In this document: positions 32,847 through 41,294 of the stretch, one piece after another
Numbering within the stretch: the stretch's first letter is position 1
Layout: each line of letters begins with the position of its first letter
Assembly (NCBI RefSeq): GCF_001437125.1
Contig: NZ_JQCA01000098.1
Coordinates: 1-56,313, forward strand
Length of the DNA: 56,313 nucleotides
Origin: Levilactobacillus paucivorans
GTDB taxonomy: Bacteria; Bacillota; Bacilli; Lactobacillales; Lactobacillaceae
Direction of reading: 5' to 3'
Made by a program: the position numbers and the translations under genes
Notes under the pieces: generated by a model
Database searches by the model: none
Seen by the model: only the letters and a program-made list of their open reading frames with translations
Told to the model about the DNA's origin: nothing

Positions 32847-33152
32847 CTATCCCTAACTCCTTTCTCTCCCTAGTCATTCGAGAAATTACTTTCATGGCCT
32901 TCTAGCCAAGATCATGAAAGCGTTGTTACTATTGAAATTATAGTTTCACTCATTTAATAATAACAGCATATATTGTTTTAGGACAGTATAACACGATCGT
33001 CACCGATTACCAGTAAAAATGCTGATATAACAATATTTATAAGGGGTTATGCTGCGACTAATTTTCTTTATTTATGTGCTATTCTTCTCTTACACTGGGC
33101 TATTCTTCTCTTACACTGGGCTCTGTCTCAACTTGACAGTCACTGTCTAAAC
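32847..33152. other. AT-rich intergenic region with promoter-like signals
   Basis: No gene is seen. On the minus strand a TGTTATACT extended -10 (32985-32993) and a TATAAT (32937-32942) could serve the WxL gene. A 21-nt tandem duplication sits at 33079-33120. GACAGT-G-ACTGTC (33133-33145 region) is a short palindrome. Confidence 0.5.
33079..33120. repeat. 21-nt perfect tandem duplication
   Basis: The 21-mer CTATTCTTCTCTTACACTGGG occupies 33079-33099 and 33100-33120 without a mismatch (given here as its 20 bases CTATTCTTCTCTTACACTGG plus G). It lies downstream of the 213-residue protein gene. Confidence 0.9.
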
Positions 33153-33794
33153 TTACCGATAACTCACAAGATAATTGCCAATGCTCCTTTGGTCTGGGTG
33201 TACCGAACCATCATAGGGATCGGCAACATGTAACTGAACCATGTCCATATAGGAGAAGCCATAGTACTCAGTGGCATGAATCTGCTTGTCTGCAACAGAC
33301 TCTGCCGTCATAAGAGAATAAATCTTGTTATCCTTAACAGGAATTAAGTACGTATTGTATTTGTCTCCGCTAATCCGGGCATCAATGACATAGACCGGAA
33401 GTACTTTGCCATGAAATTTATAATTAAAGACATACCGCTTGGTTTTCGGATTCTCCATCACTTGAATGGCGTCATCATCGTTCATATCTTCTCCCAATCT
33501 GGAGGCCACACTGGGCTCGTACGATAGCTCGGACTGTTCCATCCCCTTTACCAGCACATCAGAATTATCTGACAGTCCCTTGGGTAATGGGTGTGAGACT
33601 TTTCGTGGCGCGGCAAGCGTGTCTGAGCTAGAGATAGCCGATGACAAGACAGAGGTCCCACTGGCCGTTCCAACGCCACCCAAGATGATAAAGACACCAA
33701 TGCCAATTAGTGTCACTTGACGAGGCCTGGCAATCCCGCGCCAAGTCACATACGCCCCTATTGCGATAATTACTGCTGCAATGAAATCCCTCAT
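33153..33794 (-). CDS. Membrane-anchored protein of unknown function
   Basis: A 213-residue protein I do not recognise. Two hydrophobic helices at the N-terminus (about 3-20 and 27-46) anchor a hydrophilic domain (about 50-213) with Tyr-rich strands such as KTKRYVFNYKFHGKVLPVYV and DKYNTYLIPVKDNKIYSL. Expected topology is N-terminal anchor with the large domain outside. AGGAGG is well placed before the ATG. It follows the 46-residue peptide gene by 57 nt and is likely cotranscribed from the XRE-controlled promoter at 34220. Confidence 0.75.
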   Translation of the reverse strand: MRDFIAAVIIAIGAYVTWRGIARPRQVTLIGIGVFIILGGVGTASGTSVLSSAISSSDTLAAPRKVSHPLPKGLSDNSDVLVKGMEQSELSYEPSVASRLGEDMNDDDAIQVMENPKTKRYVFNYKFHGKVLPVYVIDARISGDKYNTYLIPVKDNKIYSLMTAESVADKQIHATEYYGFSYMDMVQLHVADPYDGSVHPDQRSIGNYLVSYR

Positions 33795-33851
33795 CTTATT
33801 CCTCCTAGATTTCCAAGTGTCTTTTAAAAGCCACTTGGAATTTTCTCTACT

Positions 33852-33992
33852 TCAGGCTTGTTCTAGAAGTAAATTGAAGCAATTAATGAGGAAACCAATA
33901 ATTTTTAGGCTCCACATGAGGGTCTTATTGTCATCTCCAACCAAGCCTGAAAATACAAAGACAACAAACGCTAACAGAAATTTCAAAATCAT
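33852..33992 (-). CDS. 46-residue membrane peptide
   Basis: A small gene too short for usual cut-offs. It reads M-ILKFLLAFVVFVFSGLV, a Gly-Asp-Asp-Asn turn, then MWSLKIIGFLINCFNLLL and ends EQA. That is two hydrophobic helices joined by an acidic hairpin. GGAGGAG lies 8 nt before the ATG at 33992, a near-ideal ribosome site. It is the first clear gene of the operon that also encodes the 213-residue membrane protein, and it faces the XRE regulator gene. A small membrane toxin, an immunity peptide or a partner of the larger protein are all possible. Confidence 0.65.
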   Translation of the reverse strand: MILKFLLAFVVFVFSGLVGDDNKTLMWSLKIIGFLINCFNLLLEQA

Positions 33993-34219
33993 GACGACTA
34001 CTCCTCCAAAATTTCAATATCATTTTCAAACGTTCGCTAAACAAAAGCCTGCCAAGTTTGTCGTGGATAGCGTTCGTTCTCCAGATTAGGTAAGTCTTCA
34101 TACCTGGCTTAGTCATCATCTATGAAGTCTCAATTCCTGTAAATGTCCAAGAGCTAATAATAGCAGACCAACAAACTTATCGCTCCATATTTTGTAAACC
34201 TCCTGGAGTTCTAACCACC

Positions 34220-34248
34220 ACTATATTACAGGTTTGAAAGTGTTTCAA
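34220..34248 (-). promoter_or_regulatory. Leftward promoter of the small-peptide operon
   Basis: The minus strand reads TTGAAA (34243-34248), 17 nt, then TATAGT (34220-34225). Its -35 is the right half of the palindrome at 34234-34248. Confidence 0.65.
34234..34248. promoter_or_regulatory. Palindromic operator candidate for the XRE regulator
   Basis: TTGAAA-GTG-TTTCAA is a perfect 6-3-6 inverted repeat. Its left half is the -35 of the regulator promoter and its right half is the -35 of the opposite promoter. Confidence 0.6.
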
Positions 34249-34262
34249 TAATAACTTATTTT
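34234..34262 (+). promoter_or_regulatory. Rightward promoter of the XRE regulator
   Basis: TTGAAA (34234-34239), 17 nt, then TATTTT (34257-34262). It shares the operator palindrome with the opposite promoter. Confidence 0.6.
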
Positions 34263-34320
34263 TAGACTTAATATCCGATAAAGTCACCATTAGAAGCACT
34301 AAGAAGGAAGAGGAACACAA

Positions 34321-34749
34321 ATGAACACATCAGAATACGGCCCATTAGGCGAGCGGATTCGATCACGGCGGAAACAGCTTGGCATGACACAAGAAGAACT
34401 CGCCGAACAAAGTAATCTGTCCGTGAACTACATTTCAAAGATCGAACGAACGCAGGACCAAAATATCAGCTTTGACGTTCTAGCTAAGATTGCTCACTCA
34501 CTAAACATCACCATTGCGGAATTCATTGGGAAACCACCAATTACCCCATCCAATGCGGATATCGAAACCGTTCAGGAACGTAAGCTATTAACTCGGCTTC
34601 GACAAATGGATCGCGAGTCTCGTGACAAGGCAATTGATGCCATTCTTCAGCTACTCGACCTCCAGACGCCTTCCAAAAACAATCGCGGGAGCCGTGCGGG
34701 TAGACCCTTGGGACATGACAAAGGCAAGAAAGACAACGCTCGTAAATAA
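34321..34749 (+). CDS. XRE-family transcriptional regulator
   Basis: DNA-binding regulator of 142 residues. The helix-turn-helix occupies about residues 10-65 (LGERIRSRRKQLGMTQEELA, NLSVNYISKIERTQDQ). A helical segment (about 85-118) probably dimerises, and the tail is highly basic (GRPLGHDKGKKDNARK). AAGGAAGAGG precedes the ATG. It is divergent from the operon of the 46- and 213-residue membrane proteins and shares a palindromic operator with it, so autoregulation plus control of that operon is the natural reading. Confidence 0.9.
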   Translation: MNTSEYGPLGERIRSRRKQLGMTQEELAEQSNLSVNYISKIERTQDQNISFDVLAKIAHSLNITIAEFIGKPPITPSNADIETVQERKLLTRLRQMDRESRDKAIDAILQLLDLQTPSKNNRGSRAGRPLGHDKGKKDNARK

Positions 34750-34787
34750 TCACGTCGCCAGATTTCAATTAAAAATGCATAACAGTA

Positions 34788-34818
34788 TAAAAAAGCCAGC
34801 CCTTACAGGCTGGCCTTT
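34788..34818. terminator. Bidirectional terminator between XRE and WxL genes
   Basis: GCCAGCC (34795-34801) pairs with GGCTGGC (34808-34814), with A residues before and T residues after, so it can serve both convergent genes. Confidence 0.85.
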
Positions 34819-34836
34819 AACATACTTCTATTCACT

Positions 34837-37191
34837 TTAATTACCTGGAGCATTATTCAAGGACCAATGAACCGTGGTCATGTAGGAGCCCTGAACGGCA
34901 CCCGCATTTGCTTTTAGCAAGATCCCATTATCACTGTTCCAATCACCAGTCACGTTGACCTGGTCATTGTCAGAATCCGTCGTATGCGTATCGATTATAG
35001 CGGAGCCTTGTGTCAGACTTTGTTCGCCATTGGCGCCTTCATAGATTAAATCACCATCTAAGTTTCCACGAAGCCGACTAATAATCGGATCAGCTGTTGC
35101 GGTTAATGCCCATTTGCTCCCAGTACCCCGAGTATCACTAACCTGCACGCCCCAACTACTGTCGGCAGCGTAGGTCATCGCAGAACCTGTCAGGTCCTTT
35201 GGATGGTCCACGTTAAATGTGGCTTTAGGGTTAGCTAACAAGTCCAAAGACCCATCCTTGAGCGTAATCGTATAGCCAACATCATTCGCTGAGTTAACTC
35301 CATTATTATCAGTGGCATACATCACAAATTGATTTCCATTAGCCAACCCAGAGATGATACTGTTAGCAGGAATCGTGTAAGTGAATTCACCCGCTGGATC
35401 GTCGTTGCTCAGCGTGGTTGTTGGTAAGCTAATGCCATTCATTTGCGGGTGTAACGTGATGTTATTGTTGGTTGCTGGCGTTCCCGTCAGATAACTAATC
35501 TTACCGGTGATCTTGACGTCCTTGGCTTCGGTCAACGTCTGGCTTCCAGTCAGGCCATCAGCCGCAATGTTATCTCCCGTGAGCGCCATCGTCATGGCAC
35601 CATCGACTTTGTTAATAACGAAACCACTCAGAGAAGCACTCGTCAAGGCATTGGAGCCATCAAACGAACTATCCGTTTGCTTAACCGTCGTCTGATCGTT
35701 GTCCCCAGCTACTGCTACCCCTGCCAAAGTGATATCCACGGAAGCATTAGGATCCGTGTCACCATCTTTCTCAGTATTCAGATTTTCAAGTGACTTGCTT
35801 AAAGTTTGTCCGGTCGTATTACTCGTATCTAAGCCACTAATGGTGTCAGTATCTCCATTAGCGTACTTAACCTTGGCACTCTTGAAAGCGATATTAGAAG
35901 GCAAGTTCAGCTTGGCGACGATGTCCTTCCAAGATTCACGACCACTCGTATACTTCAAGTTGTAATTCAGCGACATCCGGTCACCGCTATTTACGGTATC
36001 CGTAGCCTCATCAATAATTTTGTCCGACTGTGAGGTATCGGTCAGAGTTGCCGCTGCCTTGGCATTAACCAGTCCAGGAACCTGGTCAAAGACGACCATG
36101 TTCGGTTCCCAGTTACTCCCAGTTGACCCCGTGAACCCCCAACGAACCTTTCCGTCCGAGCCCACCTTTAAGTCAGCTAGATTGATATGGATTGGATCAC
36201 TCGTATACGTCTTATAACTCCCAGTTGAGGCCGTTTCCTCACCGCTAACTGGTGGTCGATCGTTATAAACATAGGTCATCTCATCCTTTGAACTATCCCA
36301 CTTTAGTGTCATGTGGCGCCAAGTCCCACCGTTTAAGAACGTAAAACTTGAATCCCGCAAAACGCCTTCATGACTCAAGGTCAGATACGAATAATTGTAA
36401 TTATACGTCGTATAGGTCGGTATTGGGAAAAAGCCACCGGTTGTGCCTGTCTGAACCCGTTCTGAATCAGTCGCACCAACAACTTTATTGTAACTTCCAG
36501 ATTTTCCTGGGAAACTTGACGCAATATGATTCCCGGTTTCTGTCTGATCAAATGCCGAAACGTTTCCAGCCTTCAATACTGCTAGTGCGTCGGTATTATT
36601 GTTCAATTTGTTATTCTTGTTAAGGTAGGTATCAAATTCCAAAGCCCAACTATCTTGAATAGCCAGCTTGGCTACTGCATTAGTATCCAAATCATTGTCA
36701 TTAGTAGCTGTATTGTTCTTGAGATTGGTTCGAGAATCAGATCCCCAAACTCCTAACGTCTGGCCAGCATTCGGCGTTCCGTCAGCTTTTTTAGCGATGG
36801 CATTGACACCGGCAGGATCATTCTGCATAACAAAAGCCATTCCATCACCACCAGAAGTCCCCCGGCCGTCACCGAAGTACATCCACATTGAGGCTGTTTC
36901 ATCTTCATTCAAATTCATCCGAGCGTCATCACTCGTCCAAATTGCCCCAACCTGGTTTTGTTTAGTGGTCAGCACAACGGCTTGGTTCTTACCAAAATCG
37001 GTATCTCCAACCTTCGCAATATTGCCTGGGATGTTCCCAGTACTGAAATAGTTATCAATCGTGATTCCCTTAGGCGCAGTTTGTAAAATCTGGTCGGTCG
37101 TCATTGCGGCTTGTGCCGTCAATGTCTGGCCACCGATCACTGCCCCAGCAGTTAAAGTCAAAATCCCTAGTAAAATTGCTTTAATCTTCAC
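34837..37191 (-). CDS. Large WxL-domain surface protein with lectin-like domain
   Basis: Secreted protein of 784 residues. The start is GTG at 37191 with GGGAGAG 6-8 nt upstream; a frame to 37227 has no ribosome site. A signal peptide (about 1-29) precedes a lectin-like domain (about 30-320; ASMWMYFGDG, GDGMAFVMQ, ALEFDTYL), Ig-like repeats, and the C-terminal WxL domain with WAL (694-696) and WSL (776-778). It is a paralog of the protein at 30660. A promoter about 250 nt upstream gives a long AT-rich leader. Confidence 0.88.
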   Translation of the reverse strand: MKIKAILLGILTLTAGAVIGGQTLTAQAAMTTDQILQTAPKGITIDNYFSTGNIPGNIAKVGDTDFGKNQAVVLTTKQNQVGAIWTSDDARMNLNEDETASMWMYFGDGRGTSGGDGMAFVMQNDPAGVNAIAKKADGTPNAGQTLGVWGSDSRTNLKNNTATNDNDLDTNAVAKLAIQDSWALEFDTYLNKNNKLNNNTDALAVLKAGNVSAFDQTETGNHIASSFPGKSGSYNKVVGATDSERVQTGTTGGFFPIPTYTTYNYNYSYLTLSHEGVLRDSSFTFLNGGTWRHMTLKWDSSKDEMTYVYNDRPPVSGEETASTGSYKTYTSDPIHINLADLKVGSDGKVRWGFTGSTGSNWEPNMVVFDQVPGLVNAKAAATLTDTSQSDKIIDEATDTVNSGDRMSLNYNLKYTSGRESWKDIVAKLNLPSNIAFKSAKVKYANGDTDTISGLDTSNTTGQTLSKSLENLNTEKDGDTDPNASVDITLAGVAVAGDNDQTTVKQTDSSFDGSNALTSASLSGFVINKVDGAMTMALTGDNIAADGLTGSQTLTEAKDVKITGKISYLTGTPATNNNITLHPQMNGISLPTTTLSNDDPAGEFTYTIPANSIISGLANGNQFVMYATDNNGVNSANDVGYTITLKDGSLDLLANPKATFNVDHPKDLTGSAMTYAADSSWGVQVSDTRGTGSKWALTATADPIISRLRGNLDGDLIYEGANGEQSLTQGSAIIDTHTTDSDNDQVNVTGDWNSDNGILLKANAGAVQGSYMTTVHWSLNNAPGN

Positions 37192-37796
37192 GTTTATCTC
37201 TCCCTCAACCATCAAAAAAATGGTCAACTACTAGTCATCGTTGAGTTGTTTTTTAATGTTAGTTCGCTTCATTTGTAACTTTTATGCATACAGTCAAGCT
37301 AAGTTGTACTGTTAATTAACTGAATAATCTCCGTAAAACAAAATATTCAGATAGTGCAACCGGTTGAAACTGCATTACTGACAACATTGGGCATCAATTG
37401 ATAGAACGTGAACACCCGTTGACTACTTTTGCTATTAATTAATGTAATTATAGGCTGTTCAGCCCCAAAACTCAACCTTTATGTTTGATCCGCCGGGAAA
37501 GTTGAACGTTTTACTTGAGTCAAAAATGCATAATTTGACGACTATCCACTTTGGCGATTCTGTCCAAACACTAGTAACTCAATTAATCTCACAATGAAAT
37601 CGATCCCATCCAATTGGAACCTAATTTCAAAATGTATAATTTTATATTTTATGCATTTTTATTAACTTTGAAACTTATTTCCAATTGTTTTACAACCCGC
37701 CAAACTGACAGAAATACTGACAATTAGTTTCATTTGTAAGTAAGTCATCAGTTGAAGTGTCCTTTAGGTAATCCCCGTTTTATAACGCTTGCTGAT
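37192..37796. other. AT-rich intergenic region upstream of the large WxL gene
   Basis: No gene is seen on either strand. It holds one good leftward promoter (37447-37475). Just before the WxL ribosome site, TTGACCAT and ATGGTTGA flank a T-run and could hide or expose the site. ATGCATAAAA-type motifs occur near 37285, 37527 and 37650. Confidence 0.6.
37447..37475 (-). promoter_or_regulatory. Promoter of the large WxL gene
   Basis: The minus strand reads TTGAGT (37470-37475), 17 nt, then TATAAT (37447-37452). Confidence 0.65.
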
Positions 37797-37832
37797 AAAA
37801 AAGACGTCGATCATCACGATCGACGTCTCTTT
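37797..37832 (-). terminator. Terminator of the WxL/DUF916 operon
   Basis: AGACGTCGATC and GATCGACGTCT form an 11-bp stem, followed on the minus strand by TTTTTT. Confidence 0.92.
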
Positions 37833-37845
37833 TATCTAAACTAGC

Positions 37846-38880
37846 TTACTTCTTGTCTTCATCATCTTTACGACGGTTTTTCCACAGCAAGTAGATAATA
37901 ATCGCAACCAGAATCAGAATGAGTAGACCACCAGCAACGAACCACCAGAAGTAACTCTTCTTTTGGGGCGCATTGTACTTATTTTGAAGTTGACCGATTC
38001 GTTTCTGCGTCAGCTTAAAGTTCTTCACGAAGTGCCAGTGATAGCCACCCTTGGCATACGCATCCAGCGTTAAGGTATAAGTCCCAGCCTTCATCTGCGT
38101 GTCACCAAATGGAATCGCATAGTCGAAGTTACTGTTTGGCGCCATGGCCAGGTTGGACTTTTCATTACTCAGGACGGCCTTGGTGCTCCCTTCCTTGGTA
38201 ACCTTAGTCCGCACCCGAAGCTGGTTCATCAGACCTGGACGTGGGTTTTGGAGGTTAGCTTCCACTTGATTGTACTTGTTGAATTGCCCGACCTTGACCG
38301 TGTTCATTAACATGTCCGGTGCCACGTCGACACTGTCCTCACGCAAACGAACGCCAATCACATAAGCAAAGGCATTCTTAATGCTAACACCCTTCTTCGA
38401 ATTAGAATTATCGTTCGCGGTCAACTGCTTAACGTTGATCCCACCTAGAATCATCCCGTTAATCTTTTTAGCAGGCATCTTGTAGGTAACGTAAACAGTC
38501 TTCTTACCCTTAGCAGGTACAGAAACCTTCTGGGTCTTGTCCCCGAAGATATCCTTGATCCCAACCTTTAACGTACTATCCCTTTTAGGATTCTGTTGGC
38601 TGTAATCCACAACCCCGTTAGGATTGGTAATCGCCTGATTGACACCAATCTGGTATTCTTTGGTTTTCTTCCCCGTGTTACTGATGACAACCCCTAATTT
38701 TTGCTTCTGGTTGGGCTTTACCCGTAAGGCAAAGTAAGTGACCTTCTTGTCGTCTTGATTCTTAGGCAAGATCGCACTCACCGTATATCCCACACTTTCA
38801 GCATGAGCAACTTGTGATAAGCCACCAGCTGTGAGGAACAAGGTCCCAACTGCTACTAATAACCGTAACCACTTTTTCAT
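37846..38880 (-). CDS. WxL-interacting protein (DUF916/DUF3324)
   Basis: Cell-surface partner of WxL proteins (WxLIP family). The 344-residue protein has a signal peptide (about 1-28, ending AHA), a peptidoglycan-associated DUF916 domain with two Ig-like folds, a WxL-interacting DUF3324 domain (about 170-290), and a C-terminal membrane anchor (about 311-333) with a KDDEDKK tail. GGAGG precedes the ATG at 38880. It is the last gene of a four-gene set with the two short WxL proteins and the LPQTS protein, separated from them by a perfect hairpin at 38927-38960. Confidence 0.88.
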   Translation of the reverse strand: MKKWLRLLVAVGTLFLTAGGLSQVAHAESVGYTVSAILPKNQDDKKVTYFALRVKPNQKQKLGVVISNTGKKTKEYQIGVNQAITNPNGVVDYSQQNPKRDSTLKVGIKDIFGDKTQKVSVPAKGKKTVYVTYKMPAKKINGMILGGINVKQLTANDNSNSKKGVSIKNAFAYVIGVRLREDSVDVAPDMLMNTVKVGQFNKYNQVEANLQNPRPGLMNQLRVRTKVTKEGSTKAVLSNEKSNLAMAPNSNFDYAIPFGDTQMKAGTYTLTLDAYAKGGYHWHFVKNFKLTQKRIGQLQNKYNAPQKKSYFWWFVAGGLLILILVAIIIYLLWKNRRKDDEDKK

Positions 38881-38926
38881 GATTATTTCGGCCTCCATAT
38901 TCAATTGTTAATAGGTTCATTGTAAC

Positions 38927-38960
38927 AAAGAAAGCGGTGGCTGTCGCCACCGCTTTCTTT
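38927..38960 (-). terminator. Intercistronic perfect hairpin in the WxL operon
   Basis: A perfect 15-bp stem (AAAGAAAGCGGTGGC with its complement) encloses a 4-nt loop and is followed by TTTG. It lies between a WxL gene and the WxLIP gene. It may be a partial terminator or an mRNA-end stabiliser. Confidence 0.75.
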
Positions 38961-38970
38961 AAGATTCGTT

Positions 38971-39681
38971 TTATGGCGTATCGGTTAACTGCCAAGTGAG
39001 CTCACCAGCGTACGGTTGCTGTTTCGTCACTTGGGCCGCGTTAACAAACAAACGCGTTAATAATTTTGGGTGATAGTTCAGTCGCATGATCCAGGTGCCA
39101 AGACCCGTATCCTTCTTCGCCCGCGCAACCAGTGCCGGAATACCTAATGGCAACTCTTGGTCACCACCGACCGTCACACTTGGTTTACCACTCACTGTGT
39201 CGGCGTAGCGCGGGGTGAACTTCGATTGCCCGAGAGTAACCGAAGCCGCAGAAATGACCGATTGGTCCTTTTGACCAGTCAAAGTACTTGGTGTGACGTA
39301 AAGCTTCCACCCATGTCCATTGTACCGTCGATCACTAATCTGAACGAATGCCTTGGTATTAACTGCTGTTGCGGTAATGAGCTGTCCGTTTAAACCAGCG
39401 TCCTGCCTGAACTTGATGTTCGAGACATAATCCAAGGTTAGCGGACCAGTGGACCCAGTCCCCGGATTGTCAGGATCCTCTGGATCACCGGTGAAGTTAC
39501 CACCGGGGTTATCCGGATCAACAGGTTTAACACTGGTGTCAGTATCCCCAGGTGTCAGACTGGTTGACGCCGTTGTCTTGGACGGATCAGCTGCTAATGC
39601 AACTTCCTGTGGCGACGCCAATGCGAGGCTTGGACCAAGCACTAAGGCAGCCACGACTGAAGCAAACGTCTTAGCCACCAC
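38971..39681 (-). CDS. WxL-domain surface protein
   Basis: Secreted protein of 236 residues. A signal peptide (about 1-30) is followed by a short Asp/Pro/Gly-rich segment (VDPDNPGGNFTGDPEDPDNP) and a WxL domain that fills residues about 80-236, with WKL near 127 and the terminal WQLTDTP. The start is GTG at 39681 with AAGGAGG 5 nt upstream; a second GTG follows. It sits 40 nt after another WxL gene. It belongs to the wall-bound complex with the WxLIP. Confidence 0.86.
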   Translation of the reverse strand: MVAKTFASVVAALVLGPSLALASPQEVALAADPSKTTASTSLTPGDTDTSVKPVDPDNPGGNFTGDPEDPDNPGTGSTGPLTLDYVSNIKFRQDAGLNGQLITATAVNTKAFVQISDRRYNGHGWKLYVTPSTLTGQKDQSVISAASVTLGQSKFTPRYADTVSGKPSVTVGGDQELPLGIPALVARAKKDTGLGTWIMRLNYHPKLLTRLFVNAAQVTKQQPYAGELTWQLTDTP

Positions 39682-39721
39682 ACAGCCCTCCTTTGCTTAA
39701 AAGCAACGGGTCATCGACGAC

Positions 39722-40369
39722 TTAGGCTGGCGTGTTAGTCAACGTCCAAGTTAACTTTGAAGTGTACGTGTCAGCCTTGTTACCAGCAGCAACCTTGAAG
39801 GAGGCGTCCTTAGCAGCATAGTTAGCCATCCAAGTTCCGACACCTTGACCAGTTGCAGCCTTGAAGACCAATTGGTTCGTTTGACCTGCAGAAGCGAAAG
39901 TCAAAGCGCTACCGGCATCAACGGTACCCTTGTTAGTACTGTCCAGAGGCGTAACGGCTGGTGCACCGAAAGTCATTTCACTGGCGTTTAACGGCGTTTT
40001 TTCATCACTACCCACGAAAGCACTAGAAGCAACTTGAACGTTCCAACCAGAAGCAGTCCCTGGGTCATTAACCGTAACAGTACCTGCCGCAGCGTCCTTG
40101 TTTACTGAGTTAGCGTTCGTGGTAAAAATACCATCAGTAAATGTTTGCGTATTCCCATCGAGCTTACCACTGAAAGAAACATCAGGAGCGGAAAGTAATT
40201 GGATACCACCGGCACCGGTCGATGGGTCACCAGGAGTCAAGTTAACCTGAGCGACAGTATCGTGTGAATCAGTAGCCGGCGTTGTATCGGCGTTAGCCGT
40301 AACAGCTGTGAAACCAAATCCAGCAACGATAGCAGCAGTAGCAAGTAATTGTAAAGTCTTCTTAGTCAT
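39722..40369 (-). CDS. WxL-domain surface protein
   Basis: Secreted protein of 215 residues consisting of a signal peptide (about 1-27, ending ANA) and one WxL domain. The second motif WTL is present near the end (LTWTLTNTPA), but the first reads GWNV, so the canonical Leu is replaced by Val. GGGAGAA precedes the ATG at 40369. It lies 20 nt after the LPQTS gene in the same direction. Codon use is regular and biased, suggesting good expression. Confidence 0.87.
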   Translation of the reverse strand: MTKKTLQLLATAAIVAGFGFTAVTANADTTPATDSHDTVAQVNLTPGDPSTGAGGIQLLSAPDVSFSGKLDGNTQTFTDGIFTTNANSVNKDAAAGTVTVNDPGTASGWNVQVASSAFVGSDEKTPLNASEMTFGAPAVTPLDSTNKGTVDAGSALTFASAGQTNQLVFKAATGQGVGTWMANYAAKDASFKVAAGNKADTYTSKLTWTLTNTPA

Positions 40370-40389
40370 AATAAATTTCTCCCTCAACT

Positions 40390-40794
40390 TTAGTTATTTT
40401 GTTTTTTCATCCTAGTTTTGATAAAGCCTATCCAAACCAACAACATTAAGATAATTCCCGCCATCACGCCTAAACCAAGGGTTGTCTCAGAAGTCTGAGG
40501 CAAAAGCCCGGTAAGGCCATGGTTGGTTGAAACTGGTTGACTTGAGCCGTCTGCAGTCTGAGTAACGGTCGCCCCGGCACCGCCGGAGTTGTTATGGGAA
40601 AGACCTGGTGTTGTAATCAAGTCCCCCTCCCCACCAGAACTCGGCGGGGTTAACGTTACTGAATAATTCGACTGTTGAACGTCACCGGTCTGGGTTGATG
40701 CCCGAGCAGCTGTTGGGAAAACCCAACCGATGATGAGTAGGCTCAGTACCAGCAATCTCATTTTTCGGAATTGCGTCACTGTCCATCCACACAT
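40390..40794 (-). CDS. Small LPxTG protein of the WxL cluster
   Basis: Sortase-anchored protein of up to 134 residues. A signal peptide (hydrophobic core MRLLVLSLLIIGWVF) is followed by a short Gly/Ser-rich ectodomain and LPQTS (98-102), a hydrophobic helix and an RMKKQNN tail. Such small LPxTG proteins head many WxL clusters. No start has a clear ribosome site: the ATG at 40794, a GTG at 40779 and an ATG at 40761 are all possible. First gene of the operon reading towards 37846. Confidence 0.78.
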   Translation of the reverse strand: MCGWTVTQFRKMRLLVLSLLIIGWVFPTAARASTQTGDVQQSNYSVTLTPPSSGGEGDLITTPGLSHNNSGGAGATVTQTADGSSQPVSTNHGLTGLLPQTSETTLGLGVMAGIILMLLVWIGFIKTRMKKQNN

Positions 40795-41245
40795 CCTGTT
40801 CTCGCAAACCTAAAGCCAATCACAACAGAACACCTACCTGAAGCTTGTTCAAATAAAAAGTTCATATCAGCTGATTACAGGTAGTATCTTAGCATGATTT
40901 TTCTGTTCTGTCCACAATTAACAATGTGTGGTGAAGAATGTTCACTTGGAAACCGTTACATAATCTGTACTTCTGTTTATAGTGTAGACGGATAAGACAT
41001 AAAAATCCCGTCATGTCAGCATTTGTAGGTTGTCATTGTGAACATAACACTTTCTATATTTAGGAACCAATCATGAGTAAGTTCTCATGAATCCGCTATC
41101 ACGACAATCGTTTACACCGTGATTTCTTACACAAACCCATCATGCGGTGAAACAGATCCGGCACTCAAACCCTTGTGAAACCTACGTTTCCCATCAGAAC
41201 AGAGATAAACAGTTTTACTGAACTTTCACAATCTCACTTTTCGAA
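40795..41245. other. Upstream region of the WxL operon
   Basis: No gene is seen. The promoter at 40886-40914 lies within. The remainder is AT-rich with short inverted repeats near 41000-41100 that I cannot assign. Confidence 0.5.
40886..40914 (-). promoter_or_regulatory. WxL operon promoter
   Basis: The minus strand reads TGGACA (40909-40914), 17 nt, then TAAGAT (40886-40891) with an upstream TGC, an extended -10 element. Confidence 0.65.
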
Positions 41246-41287
41246 AAAAAAAAGCACTTTTTACAATTTTTTTGTAAAAAGTGCTTG
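41246..41287 (-). terminator. Sortase terminator
   Basis: AAGCACTTTTTACA and TGTAAAAAGTGCTT form a 14-bp stem, followed on the minus strand by TTTTTTTT. Confidence 0.93.
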
Positions 41288-41294
41288 GAACGAC

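Noticed and set aside
33781-34089. 102-codon rightward frame opposite the small-peptide gene
   Set aside because: No ribosome site; the opposite strand has a well-supported small gene there.
33931-34119. 62-codon reverse frame overlapping the 46-residue peptide gene in another phase
   Set aside because: No ribosome site before its start and no protein-like composition.
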